This document shows positions 27,879 to 38,081 of a stretch of 64,000 nt of DNA, piece after piece. The DNA comes from Proteiniphilum sp. (lineage in GTDB: Bacteria; Bacteroidota; Bacteroidia; Bacteroidales; Dysgonomonadaceae), in NCBI GenBank assembly GCA_015478855.1, contig JADMKJ010000026.1:33101-97100 (forward strand). The letters are read 5' to 3'. Every line of letters starts with the position of its first letter. The stretch's first letter is position 1. A program made the translations under genes and the position numbers. The notes under the pieces are model-generated. The model was not told the origin of the DNA. It searched no databases and worked only from the letters and a program-made list of their open reading frames with translations.

Positions 27879-30398
27879 ATGGAAAAAAAAAGATCTTCAA
27901 GGATAAAATTGATCGTTATTGCAGGTTATTTACTGGTGTTGACTGTTCTGGTCATCGGGCTCTTTTCACTTTATCGTAATCTGGTGGTCTTTTCCAATAA
28001 CAGAATTAAGAATGAAGATCTGACCGAACTTTTACTCGTCGGAAACACACTTTCCAAACTCTACGAAATAGAAAGTGATCAAAACCTCTTCACAGCTGAA
28101 AGTGCACAGCAATACTTTCTCAAATTCGATTCTATCGTCCCGGAGATTAATGCACATCTTGTTTCTTTACAGCAGCTGACCGTTGATACCTCCAGGATTG
28201 CAAAACTTGATACGATTCAATTCTTGTTAGTGGATAAGAGGGAGAACCTGATGATTGTAGCTACACTGCTCGATTCTATCCGTCAGGCACCTGAAATAAC
28301 CCGACAGCTGGAGAGTAGCTACGTTCCCCGAGGACTGAACAGGGAGATCTCCGATTATCTTATAAGTAAAGATTTTAACACCCCTGACATAAACCGGAGT
28401 GATACAAGTGTTGTACTGGGAGAACGCAGGGGTTTTCTGGATCGTGTACGCAATGTTTTTGTTGCCTCGCAGGATTCAACTATTGTAATTGAAAGCAAGT
28501 CGATCCTGGCAGAAAAAGATTTCAGGCTTGTTGTCGATACCATCATCAATAAGGTTCGCTACTCTGAAAGATTGAATCTAGAGCGTCAGAAGCAATTTCA
28601 ACTCGCTTTTATTCAGCGACAGGGTGAAATGAGTCATACAAACCGCATGCTTACAGCCCGGATTGATGATTTGCTGAAAGGTATTGAGCAGGAGGAGTTG
28701 AGAAAGTCGCTTCAGCTTCTCACCGATAAAGAGCGTGCGCTCTCCGGTTCACAACGTACAATGCTTCTTGTTTCCTCCCTGGCTCTGTTAATTGCAATAA
28801 TATTCGGTATACTCTTTCTGATAGATATCAATAAAAGCCAGCGTTACAGAAGGCAGCTGGAGGCATCGAACAAAAGGATCTCAGATTTACTTGCATCGCG
28901 TGAGAAGCTGATGCTGACTATCTCGCATGATATCAAAGCTCCCATGAGCTCTATTCTTGGCTATATCGAACTGATGGAAGACGGGGTGGAGCAGGAGAAA
29001 GGAGATCTCTATCTGGGTAGTATGAAGCATTCGGGCGAGCATGTCCTGCGACTTGTTTCTACGCTGCTCGATTACCATAAAATTGATTCCGGGAAGTGGC
29101 AGCTGAATGAAATAAATTTCAATGTGAACCACCTCGTGAGCGAAACGGTATCGAGTTTCAAGCCGCTGGCGCTTCAAAAAGGACTTTCATTTATTGACGA
29201 TAGCAGCCTCCCGCCGGAGTGGGCGGGCTATGGTGATCCTTATGTGATCAGACAGATATTGAGCAATATTATATCCAATGCGATAAAATACACTGCTAAA
29301 GGGGAGGTTAAGATAACAGCAAGAGCGGAAACAGCGGTTGACGGCAACCGGTTGATTTTTTCTGTCTCTGACACAGGAACAGGGATAGCCACTGCGGACC
29401 AGCAGGATATTTTCCGTGAATTTCATCGTTTGGATCCTGATCCTGACGTTGATGCACCTTCAGAGGGTACGGGGCTGGGACTGGCGATCACAAAAAGGTT
29501 CACTGATCAGCTGGAGGGAGTGATCCATTTGCATTCTGAAAAGGAGAAAGGGTCTGAATTTATTGTTGAGTTACCGATAAAGCCTCCAACAGGTGTGGAT
29601 AAATACTTATCCGGTATTTCTATTGATGAATCAACACTGGAGAATGTTTCTGTTTTAGTGGTGGATGATGAACCTACGCAATTGTTGATGACTTCAGAGA
29701 TGCTTGTCAAAGAGAAAATGAAATGTGTCACTGAAACAAATCCCGACAAGGTATTCACCCATTTAAATGAGGATATGTTTGATATCATCTTTGTTGATAT
29801 TAAGATGCCGCGCCTGAATGGAGTTGATCTTGTAAGAAAATTGCGGAGTGACTATCCGAAAGGAACGATTCCCATTATCGCACTTTCTGCCAGATCGGAT
29901 ATCTCCAGATCAGATCTCCAGTCGATAGGTTTCACCGATTTTCTCACCAAACCATTTACCTCTCAACAGTTATATACAATCATTTATCACTATGTGAAGA
30001 GTGATAAGAAAGAGGACCTCGATCAATCAGCTCAGTTTATTCAATCAGAGCTGCTGAATGAAGTCGATGTTGAAGGTGTTAGCGCACTGATCGACTTTGT
30101 CAAGGATGATCTCTCCTCTTCCTGCAATATATTACAATCATTTATCAAAGAAACAACGGAGCACATACATCTCTTAAATGTTGCATTCTCTTGCAAAGAT
30201 TATGAGAGCATTGCTTCCATTGCACATAAAATACTGCCCCTCTATCGAATGATGCGAGAAAAGTGGTTAATTTCAATGTTGACACAACTGGAAAAAGAAC
30301 AACCTTTGACAGTGATAGAAGAGACCAGACTGCTGGATATGTTAAAGAGAAGTGTTACTGATGCTATTACACTTTACAATGAGATAGCGCAGAATTGA
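27879..30398 (+). CDS. Hybrid sensor histidine kinase with receiver and C-terminal Hpt-like domain
   Basis: H-box LTISHDIKAPMSSILGYIEL, N box NIISNAIKYT, DTGTGIA, GTGLGLAITKR; receiver VLVVDDEPTQ...FVDIKMPRLNG; Hpt-like SIAHKILPLYRMM. Confidence 0.93.
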   Translation: MEKKRSSRIKLIVIAGYLLVLTVLVIGLFSLYRNLVVFSNNRIKNEDLTELLLVGNTLSKLYEIESDQNLFTAESAQQYFLKFDSIVPEINAHLVSLQQLTVDTSRIAKLDTIQFLLVDKRENLMIVATLLDSIRQAPEITRQLESSYVPRGLNREISDYLISKDFNTPDINRSDTSVVLGERRGFLDRVRNVFVASQDSTIVIESKSILAEKDFRLVVDTIINKVRYSERLNLERQKQFQLAFIQRQGEMSHTNRMLTARIDDLLKGIEQEELRKSLQLLTDKERALSGSQRTMLLVSSLALLIAIIFGILFLIDINKSQRYRRQLEASNKRISDLLASREKLMLTISHDIKAPMSSILGYIELMEDGVEQEKGDLYLGSMKHSGEHVLRLVSTLLDYHKIDSGKWQLNEINFNVNHLVSETVSSFKPLALQKGLSFIDDSSLPPEWAGYGDPYVIRQILSNIISNAIKYTAKGEVKITARAETAVDGNRLIFSVSDTGTGIATADQQDIFREFHRLDPDPDVDAPSEGTGLGLAITKRFTDQLEGVIHLHSEKEKGSEFIVELPIKPPTGVDKYLSGISIDESTLENVSVLVVDDEPTQLLMTSEMLVKEKMKCVTETNPDKVFTHLNEDMFDIIFVDIKMPRLNGVDLVRKLRSDYPKGTIPIIALSARSDISRSDLQSIGFTDFLTKPFTSQQLYTIIYHYVKSDKKEDLDQSAQFIQSELLNEVDVEGVSALIDFVKDDLSSSCNILQSFIKETTEHIHLLNVAFSCKDYESIASIAHKILPLYRMMREKWLISMLTQLEKEQPLTVIEETRLLDMLKRSVTDAITLYNEIAQN

Positions 30399-30399
30399 G

Positions 30400-31302
30400 A
30401 TGGCACGTAATTCCGAGATCGATAAGTATAAACGATACCTACTGCTTGAGAAAGGTCTATCGGCCAATACGATTGAAGCATATATGCGCGATCTGGAAAA
30501 ACTGATCCTCTTCGCTGAAGCACATCAGCTCAACTCTTCAACCATTCAGCAAAGTGACCTGGAAGAGTTCCTCGCACAATTGCATGACAACGATATTTCA
30601 CCTCGTTCCACCGCCCGCATCATTTCCGGGATCAAATCATTCTTTCGTTTCCTTTTGCTGGATCATTTCCGTGAGGATGACCCCACTGAATTGCTGGAAG
30701 CACCTACCATTGGATTAAAACTACCGGTTGTAATGACAATAGATGAGATTGATTCATTGCTGAATGTCATTGATCTCTCTACGCCTGAGGGAACACGCAA
30801 TTATGCAATCATTGAAACACTCTATAGCTGCGGTTTACGGATCTCAGAGCTCATCAACCTTCGTTTTTCCGATCTTTTCCCCGAGGAGGGTTTTATACGC
30901 GTTGAAGGTAAGGGGAGTAAGCAACGGCTGGTTCCAATTTCCGGCACAGCTATACAAAAAATAAATAATTGGCTTCCATACCGTAATCAGATAACCATAA
31001 AAAAAGGAAGTGAAGATATTGTTTTTATCAGTTCGCGTGGAAAAGCGATCTCTCGTGTAACCGTTTTCTACTATATCAGACAATATGCCGAAGCGGTGGG
31101 ACTGCAAAAGAAAATCAGTCCCCACGTGCTTCGTCATTCTTTTGCTACACACCTCCTGGAGAGAGGTGCCAACATACGTGTGATTCAGGAGATGCTGGGA
31201 CATGAGAAGATTACCACCACCGAAATTTACACCCACATAGACCGAAATTTTCTCCGTCAGGAAATTATTGAACATCACCCTAGAAATAAAAATAAAAAGT
31301 GA
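30400..31302 (+). CDS. xerD: Site-specific tyrosine recombinase XerD
   Basis: SCGLRISELINLRFSD, HVLRHSFATHLLERGANIRVIQEMLGHEKITTTEIYTHI catalytic motifs. Confidence 0.93.
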   Translation: MARNSEIDKYKRYLLLEKGLSANTIEAYMRDLEKLILFAEAHQLNSSTIQQSDLEEFLAQLHDNDISPRSTARIISGIKSFFRFLLLDHFREDDPTELLEAPTIGLKLPVVMTIDEIDSLLNVIDLSTPEGTRNYAIIETLYSCGLRISELINLRFSDLFPEEGFIRVEGKGSKQRLVPISGTAIQKINNWLPYRNQITIKKGSEDIVFISSRGKAISRVTVFYYIRQYAEAVGLQKKISPHVLRHSFATHLLERGANIRVIQEMLGHEKITTTEIYTHIDRNFLRQEIIEHHPRNKNKK

Positions 31303-31363
31303 AAAGTGAAAAATTAAAAGCTGACTGCAAAACGCTATGCTGATAGCTGAACGCTGAAAACTG
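31283..31363 (+). repeat. Degenerate A-rich array with 7-nt periodicity overlapping the xerD stop codon
   Basis: AATAAAA AGTGAAA AGTGAAA AATTAAA AGCTGAC TGCAAAA CGCTATG CTGATAG CTGAACG CTGAAAA. Confidence 0.65.
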
Positions 31364-31534
31364 TGGATAAAATTATTGGAAAAAGAGACATCGCTCCAAG
31401 ATAATTTCATATATTTGTTCATTGATTTGTTCGTTAAGAAAAATGAAAAAAGGGGAAGCATGCAGAGTTTTTTACTCCGGCATGAAAAAATACGAACAAC
31501 AGGAAAATAAAACATAATAAAAGGAGATATCATC

Positions 31535-32659
31535 ATGAAATTTGTAGTATCAAGCGCCTCACTGTTGCATCACTTGCAGGCTATTAGCAGAGTTATCAAC
31601 TCCAAAAATACGTTACCCATCCTGGATTGTTTTCTGTTGGACCTGAAGGGCAATATGCTTTCCCTGACTGCTGCCGACAGTGAAACGCGACTGGAGACCC
31701 TGGTAGAGGTGAATAGTGCAGAGGGTGAGGGAAGCCTTGCCATCAACGCAAAGAACCTGCTCGATCCGCTCCGCGAATTACCCGATCAGCCGCTTACGTT
31801 CGATATCAATGATGAAACACTTGAGGTGTTTATCTATTATCATAACGGGAAATATAATTTCGTGGGATTGAAGGGTGATGAGTATCCTGAACCAAAGGAA
31901 CTGAAAGATTCGTTCATCACACTGAAAATTGAGGCTGAAACCCTTTTCTCAGGGATCAACAGGACCGTCTTTGCCACTGCGGATGATGAACTACGTCCCG
32001 TGATGAACGGAATCTATTTTGATATCACTGCCGATGATGTGACCTTTGTCGCTTCAGATGGACATAAGCTGGTACGTGTAACGACTACCGAAACCAAAGG
32101 TGAAGGACGGTCATCATTCATACTGCCCAAGAAACCTGCAAACCTGTTGAAATCACTCCTGCCAAAGGAGACAGGCACAGTAGAGATCAGGTTCGATGAA
32201 AACAATGCTTACATCACCATGTCAGACTATAAGATGGTGTGTCGTTTCGTGGAGGGACGTTATCCAAACTACAACTCTGTCATACCACAAAATAATCCGA
32301 ACACTTTCATACTCGACCGTTTGACATTGCTAAATGCATTAAAACGTGTTGCTGTTTTTTCCAATCCTGCAAGCAGCCTGGTGAAACTACAACTGTCGGA
32401 AGATAAGATCGTGGTCTCGGCACAGGATATTGATTTCCTTACAGCAGCGGAAGAGATGATCCCCTGCACTTATGAGGGGAATGTGATGAACATAGGCTTT
32501 AAAGCTGCTTTCCTTATCGATATACTTAATAATATACCTTCTTCCGACGTGCGGATTGAACTTTCTGATCCTTCACGGGCCGGTCTTGTCCTTCCCGTGG
32601 AGAAGGAAGATAACGAAGATATGCTGACGCTGTTAATGCCGATGATGCTAAATGATTAA
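31535..32659 (+). CDS. dnaN: DNA polymerase III subunit beta (sliding clamp)
   Basis: MKFVVSSASLLHHLQAISRVINSKNTLPILDCFLLDL..., C-terminal LTLLMPMMLND. Confidence 0.97.
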   Translation: MKFVVSSASLLHHLQAISRVINSKNTLPILDCFLLDLKGNMLSLTAADSETRLETLVEVNSAEGEGSLAINAKNLLDPLRELPDQPLTFDINDETLEVFIYYHNGKYNFVGLKGDEYPEPKELKDSFITLKIEAETLFSGINRTVFATADDELRPVMNGIYFDITADDVTFVASDGHKLVRVTTTETKGEGRSSFILPKKPANLLKSLLPKETGTVEIRFDENNAYITMSDYKMVCRFVEGRYPNYNSVIPQNNPNTFILDRLTLLNALKRVAVFSNPASSLVKLQLSEDKIVVSAQDIDFLTAAEEMIPCTYEGNVMNIGFKAAFLIDILNNIPSSDVRIELSDPSRAGLVLPVEKEDNEDMLTLLMPMMLND

Positions 32660-32669
32660 TTAATCCGGA

Positions 32670-33440
32670 ATGCAACTGAACCTTAAAAACCCACTGGTCT
32701 TCTTTGATCTGGAGACCACGGGTATAAACATCACACACGATCGTATTGTAGAGATATCTTTCCTGAAAGTACATCCCAACGGAAAAGAAGAGATCAAATC
32801 ACGCCGCATCAACCCTGAGATGCCCATACCACCACAGTCTACTGCCATTCATGGCATCACTGATGAGGATGTGAAGGATTGCCCTACATTCAAGCAGGTG
32901 GCCCGATCACTGGCAGATCATCTGGAAGGATGTGACCTGGCGGGATTTAATTCCAGTCGTTTCGATGTGCCTATGCTGGCGGAGGAGTTTCTTCGTACCG
33001 GTGTGGATTTTGATATGAGCAAGCGTAAGTTTGTGGATGTGCAGATCATCTTTCATAAAAAGGAACAACGAACCCTCGAGGCAGCATACACTTTTTATTG
33101 TGACAAGAAGCTCGAGAATGCCCATTCTGCCGAAGCTGATGCCATCGCCACCTACGAAGTGCTGAAATCGCAGCTCGATCGTTATCCTGATCTAACCAAC
33201 GATATAGAGATCTTGTCGAAAGATTATTCAAGTTTTAACAACAACGTCGATTTTGCGGGTAGAATCATCTTCAATGATAAGGGGATAGAGGTTTTTAATT
33301 TCGGTAAACACAGGGGTAAGCCGGTTTCGGAAATTTTTAAAAAAGAACCCAGTTATTACTCCTGGATGATGGACGGTGATTTTCCACTGAATACCAAACA
33401 GGTGCTCACACAAATACGATTAAGAGATTTAAACGGATAA
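32670..33440 (+). CDS. DnaQ-like 3'-5' exonuclease
   Basis: ExoI FFDLETTGI, ExoII AGFNSSRFDVPML, ExoIII HSAEADAIATYEVL; C-terminal FGKHRGKPVSEI domain. Confidence 0.92.
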   Translation: MQLNLKNPLVFFDLETTGINITHDRIVEISFLKVHPNGKEEIKSRRINPEMPIPPQSTAIHGITDEDVKDCPTFKQVARSLADHLEGCDLAGFNSSRFDVPMLAEEFLRTGVDFDMSKRKFVDVQIIFHKKEQRTLEAAYTFYCDKKLENAHSAEADAIATYEVLKSQLDRYPDLTNDIEILSKDYSSFNNNVDFAGRIIFNDKGIEVFNFGKHRGKPVSEIFKKEPSYYSWMMDGDFPLNTKQVLTQIRLRDLNG

Positions 33441-33451
33441 CCCCTGATTGC

Positions 33452-34201
33452 ATGCCCCGTTATTTCATCACCCTTTCATACAACGGTAAGAATTATGTTG
33501 GATGGCAGGTTCAGCCCAATGGTTTAAGTGTACAACAGGTATTGCAGGAAGCTATCTCCACCATCATGCGGGCGAAGGTGGAGATTGTAGGGGCAGGCAG
33601 AACCGACGCAGGAGTACATGCACGAAAGATGATAGCTCATTTCGATTGGGATGGTGACTCCTTTGTGGCAGCTGATCTTGTGCACAAGCTCAATAATTTC
33701 CTCCCCAAAGATATTTCCATCTCCGCCATTCAGCAGGTGAAACCTGATGCCCACGCACGCTTTAGTGCTACTTCACGTACCTATAGCTATCATATCATTA
33801 CGAGAAAAGATCCCTTTCTCAACGAACAGTCGTTCAGGGTACATTATGTGCCGGAACTGGATATAATGAACACATTGTGTACGGTGCTGAAAGAGTATGA
33901 AGATTTCACCAGCTTCAGCAAGTTGCATACCGATGTGAAGACGAACATTTGCAGGATATCAACTGCCCGGTGGGAGAAGAAGGGTGATTTGTACATCTTT
34001 ACCATCACTGCTGACCGTTTTTTAAGAAACATGGTGCGAGCCATCACGGGTACACTGCTGGAAGGGGGTAGAGGGCGACTCGATGAGCGGGGTTTGCGAC
34101 GTATCATTGAATCAAAAAACCGTCAGGTTGCAGGTGATTCTGTACCGGGATATGCACTCTTCCTTGAAGATGTGAGTTACCCCGGTGATATCTGGTTGTG
34201 A
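33452..34201 (+). CDS. truA: tRNA pseudouridine(38-40) synthase TruA
   Basis: GAGRTDAGVHA catalytic motif; FLRNMVRAITGTLLEGGRG. Confidence 0.96.
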   Translation: MPRYFITLSYNGKNYVGWQVQPNGLSVQQVLQEAISTIMRAKVEIVGAGRTDAGVHARKMIAHFDWDGDSFVAADLVHKLNNFLPKDISISAIQQVKPDAHARFSATSRTYSYHIITRKDPFLNEQSFRVHYVPELDIMNTLCTVLKEYEDFTSFSKLHTDVKTNICRISTARWEKKGDLYIFTITADRFLRNMVRAITGTLLEGGRGRLDERGLRRIIESKNRQVAGDSVPGYALFLEDVSYPGDIWL

Positions 34202-34292
34202 ATTGATATGTACAGGCGAACAAAACATCAACCTGAGGGATGATTGTACAGATCATCCGCCGCTTCCTTTCCAATAATTCAGGCATACATTA

Positions 34293-34327
34293 AAAAAAAC
34301 GCAACGGTTTTGCCGCTGCGTTTGTAT
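34293..34327. terminator. Hairpin terminator between convergent truA and rho
   Basis: A-run, AACGCA-(ACGGTTTTGCCGC)-TGCGTT, T-rich tail. Confidence 0.55.
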
Positions 34328-34367
34328 TGTTATCCTATAGTGTCACTATCTCAATTTCACCAAATGA

Positions 34368-36398
34368 TTAATCATTCATGGAAATCAGGAACTCTTCGTT
34401 GTTTGAAGTGCGTCGCATACGATTCAACAGGAACTCCATTGCTTCCACCGAATTCATATCGGAGAGGAAATTGCGGAGTACCCACATGCGGTTGAGCGTC
34501 TCCGCAGAAAGGAGCAAGTCGTCGCGACGGGTACTTGATGCGATAATGTCTATCGACGGGAACACACGTTTGTTGGAGAGCCTGCGATCGAGCTGCAGCT
34601 CCATATTACCTGTACCCTTGAACTCTTCAAAGATCACATCATCCATCTTGGAACCGGTGTCGGTAAGCGCAGTTGCAATGATGGTGAGTGAACCGCCGAA
34701 CTCGATGTTTCGTGCCGCTCCGAAGAAGCGTTTGGGTTTGTGCAGGGCGTTGGCATCCACACCTCCCGAAAGTACTTTTCCTGAGGCGGGTTGCACGGTG
34801 TTATAGGCACGTGCAAGGCGAGTGATGGAGTCGAGAAGAATAACCACATCATGACCGCATTCCACCAGTCGACGTGCTTTGTTCAGCACGATCTCTGCAA
34901 TTTTCACATGGCGGTCTGCCGGCTCATCGAATGTAGAAGCGATCACCTCGGCATTCACACTTCGTTCCATGTCGGTCACCTCCTCGGGACGTTCGTCAAT
35001 AAGCAGGATAATCATATATACTTCAGGGTGATTATCTGCAATAGCATTGGCAATGTCTTTCAGTAACACTGTTTTACCTGTTTTCGGCTGCGCCACGATC
35101 AGACCACGTTGTCCTTTTCCAATGGGAGAGAACATATCAACTACACGACATGAAAGGTTGTCGTTATGACCTTTGGTGAGATTAAACTTTTCGTTGGGGA
35201 ATAATGGTTTCAGGTGATCGAAAGGAACACGATCACGTACATCATCCGGTTTACGACCATTGATGTTATCTACTTTTACCAGGGGGAAGAATTTCTCACC
35301 CTCCTTAGGTGGGCGGATAGGTCCCTCTACGACGTCACCGGTTTTTAATCCGAAGAGACGTATCTGCGACTGAGATACATAAATATCATCCGGTGATGAC
35401 ATATAATTGTAATCAGATGAACGTAGAAATCCATATCCGTCAGGCATTATTTCCAGTACACCCGTAGCTGTCAATATGCCATCGAAATCATAACCTGAAT
35501 CTTTCTCTTTCTCTTTTTGTTGTGGCGGCTGATTTTGATTAATTGCCGGAGTATGGCTTTTGTTTTGTTGTGCCTGAGGCTGTTGTTTATTCTGTAAGGG
35601 TGAAGGTGCCAGCAGATCCTGCAAAGAAACTTTTCCGCCTGTTGACGGAACCACATCATCGGGGAGGGATTGATCCACTGACGAGTCTTCAGCAACTACC
35701 GGAGGCAATGTTACCGGAGCAGGTGTGTTCTTCTTTTCGTCATCACGGTGTTTGGATGAACGAAATACCAATTGAATTGGTTTGCTCACAGCTTTTGCGT
35801 TACCCGCAATCTCCTCATTTTTTTCTGTAACCAATTTGTTCTCTTCAGGCTTTACCTCAGGCTTAACCTCAGCTTTAATCCCTTTATTAACCTCTTTATT
35901 TATGTCGGGTTTTATCTCACGTACAACATCAGGTTTAATTTCAGGTTTAGCTTCTGGTATATTCTGAGCTTTCGGCTGAACATGTGATGGTGTTGTGACT
36001 TCTTTTTTTACTTCCGGTATTCTCTTGTCAGAAACAGTGTCATCCTTCTTTACCAGTTTAGGTCTTTCAGTTGCTGTTGCAACTGGTTTTGATTGCGTTT
36101 TGGCTGGTTTTTGATTTTTATTGACAGGATTTTTATCCTTTGATTCCGCTTTATTTGATGTAGGTTTTTTTTTCTGACTCCTGGTGCTGTTATCGGAACG
36201 TTTTCTGCCGCTATTATTCTGTCTTCCTACTGGTTCAGGTCCCAGATTCTTTGTCTCGGCAATAGCTTGCTCATCGAGAATCTTGTATATGAGTTCTTCT
36301 TTTTTATATGCATCAGGTCGTCTGATACCCAGTTCTTTAGCAAGAACCCGTAATTCTGTTGTGAGCTTTTCGTTAAGCTCAATAATGTTATAAGCCAT
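34368..36398 (-). CDS. rho: Transcription termination factor Rho with long low-complexity insertion
   Basis: Rho core: [69 protein letters not shown]; ~220 aa K/P/E-rich region before the RNA-binding domain. Confidence 0.97.
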   Translation of the reverse strand: MAYNIIELNEKLTTELRVLAKELGIRRPDAYKKEELIYKILDEQAIAETKNLGPEPVGRQNNSGRKRSDNSTRSQKKKPTSNKAESKDKNPVNKNQKPAKTQSKPVATATERPKLVKKDDTVSDKRIPEVKKEVTTPSHVQPKAQNIPEAKPEIKPDVVREIKPDINKEVNKGIKAEVKPEVKPEENKLVTEKNEEIAGNAKAVSKPIQLVFRSSKHRDDEKKNTPAPVTLPPVVAEDSSVDQSLPDDVVPSTGGKVSLQDLLAPSPLQNKQQPQAQQNKSHTPAINQNQPPQQKEKEKDSGYDFDGILTATGVLEIMPDGYGFLRSSDYNYMSSPDDIYVSQSQIRLFGLKTGDVVEGPIRPPKEGEKFFPLVKVDNINGRKPDDVRDRVPFDHLKPLFPNEKFNLTKGHNDNLSCRVVDMFSPIGKGQRGLIVAQPKTGKTVLLKDIANAIADNHPEVYMIILLIDERPEEVTDMERSVNAEVIASTFDEPADRHVKIAEIVLNKARRLVECGHDVVILLDSITRLARAYNTVQPASGKVLSGGVDANALHKPKRFFGAARNIEFGGSLTIIATALTDTGSKMDDVIFEEFKGTGNMELQLDRRLSNKRVFPSIDIIASSTRRDDLLLSAETLNRMWVLRNFLSDMNSVEAMEFLLNRMRRTSNNEEFLISMND

Positions 36399-36592
36399 GT
36401 AGATCTATTAATATTCGTTATGGTTTTTGAATAAAATACTGTAAATGAAAGATGCCCGGTCTGAGCGATGGATGCAAAGAATCCATACTAATTCAGCAAT
36501 ATGACCGGATATAAATTTGTTTGAAATGAATATGCAAATGATTAACAGTAGTATGAGTATATGTACTGTTGAAGATTCTATCGCAAAGGTAA

Positions 36593-36600
36593 TGTTTTTT
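36593..36600 (-). promoter_or_regulatory. Candidate -7 element TACCTTTG upstream of rho
   Basis: CAAAGGTA on + strand = TACCTTTG on -, ~195 nt upstream of rho start. Confidence 0.45.
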
Positions 36601-36703
36601 TTGAAAACGAAGAATAACTTCGATAGTTTTTTTTCGATCGAAGCGAATTATTTCAAAAAGGGGGCTATAGACTCTTTTTTATAAGGGTTTTCTCCTGCAA
36701 AAA

Positions 36704-37753
36704 TTAAAGATCGTCCATATTAAGTCTGTTGCCCGTATTATTGCGTCTCATTATTTCGTTCTTGTAAAGGAGTGATCTTCTTCTCTCCAATGAGTTTTGT
36801 GTCGTTGACTGTACAAAGAGATCATTTGCAATGATTGCCCACTCAAGTGCTTTATCCATGTCATCGAGCATCTCATATGCCAGTGCGATATTGGTTGCTG
36901 CCTTTGCTTTATTGGTTTTGTTGGAACGGCTATTATAAAACGTTTCCCACTTTTCTATCGCTGAAAACCATTCTGCTCTTTTTGCAAAAGCTTCTCCTTC
37001 ACGCATCAACGATCCGGGTAGAGTGTAGTACCATCTGTCCTGCATCTCCCAGTGCGGGGCAAAGACATATGTCATCTTCTCTGCAGCCTCCACGGCCAGT
37101 AATTTCATACCCTCTTCACGTGAGGGAAGCATGGCGTCAGCATAAGCCAATTTATCCGGGATATCGAATCCTTCCCATCGTATACTGTCAATATAATGTA
37201 CTGCAGGAATTTTACCTTCCATGGTGGGTAGATAGACACGAAGTATGGAATGAATCTTACCTGTCATAGCACTATAAGTGTAGCCCTGCTGACGGTAAAA
37301 CTCCTGTTTCCTGGTCTCCATAATCAGTTTGTCGAGTGAGATGATCGCATCGGCACCTGTCTTACTTCTAATTTCATTCATCATTTCAGGTGTGAGTGGT
37401 TGTTCACGGAAAAAATCTTTGTCATCTCTCAAAGGTTCATCCAGAAATAGTACCCGTTGAAAATAATCCTCCTCCTCCAGAAACTGCGCCAGGGCTTCTG
37501 TATAGTATACTGCGATGCTATCAGATGAGCCCTTTTCTTTTTGAACATCTGAACGTCCTAATAATTTTGAGTCATGTCCGATATCATCGGGTTGTTCCAC
37601 AACATTATTCACCACAATCACCGAAAGCACGTCAGATGGTAAAGCGACCTGAGCAGGCTCACGTGTTTCCACGGTTAAATATTTAATACCTGCACAACTG
37701 CTCAGGAGCAATCCAACTAGAAGAACAATTAAAAAAGGAGTTATCCGTTTCAT
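36704..37753 (-). CDS. Bacteroidetes lipoprotein of unknown function (DUF6340-like)
   Basis: Lipobox LLLSSCAGIKYLTVETREPAQV; TPR-like C-terminus. ATG 37753 (MKRITPF) preferred over track start 37840. Confidence 0.75.
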   Translation of the reverse strand: MKRITPFLIVLLVGLLLSSCAGIKYLTVETREPAQVALPSDVLSVIVVNNVVEQPDDIGHDSKLLGRSDVQKEKGSSDSIAVYYTEALAQFLEEEDYFQRVLFLDEPLRDDKDFFREQPLTPEMMNEIRSKTGADAIISLDKLIMETRKQEFYRQQGYTYSAMTGKIHSILRVYLPTMEGKIPAVHYIDSIRWEGFDIPDKLAYADAMLPSREEGMKLLAVEAAEKMTYVFAPHWEMQDRWYYTLPGSLMREGEAFAKRAEWFSAIEKWETFYNSRSNKTNKAKAATNIALAYEMLDDMDKALEWAIIANDLFVQSTTQNSLERRRSLLYKNEIMRRNNTGNRLNMDDL

Positions 37754-38013
37754 ACGATTTATATATTTTTCATTTAAGTGTATCGAACAAGTGGCGATCA
37801 TATTAAAGTGTGATAAAATGCATCTTTTGGTTTCATACAATAATTGTAGGCAAAGAAAGATATTTTTGAGATTCGTTTCTTACACCTCTCTAACATTTTT
37901 CGGGTGTAAATGTTTTCTATATTATAAATAAGTCGATTCTATATAGAGAGTCATTTTATCATAATTGGTTTAATTATGAGACCTGTTTTTTTATGAAAGT
38001 TAGGTAAGATGTG

Positions 38014-38043
38014 ATTGTAATAGTGAATTTTTGTGTATATTTG
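38014..38043 (+). promoter_or_regulatory. Candidate Bacteroidetes promoter (-33 ATTG, -7 TATATTTG) upstream of etfB
   Basis: TTG at 38015-38017 and TATATTTG at 38036-38043, 18-nt spacing. Confidence 0.55.
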
Positions 38044-38081
38044 TTGCTTTCTTCCTAACACAAAAGAAACAAATAAACTCT

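Noticed and set aside
30400-31302. Tyrosine recombinase considered as the integrase of a mobile element
   Set aside because: XerD-like length and sequence, housekeeping neighbours (dnaN), no att-like repeats or cargo genes.
30844-31536. 230-aa minus-strand ORF spanning xerD and the upstream region of dnaN
   Set aside because: Overlaps the XerD catalytic domain in antisense; no motif and no clear start or promoter.
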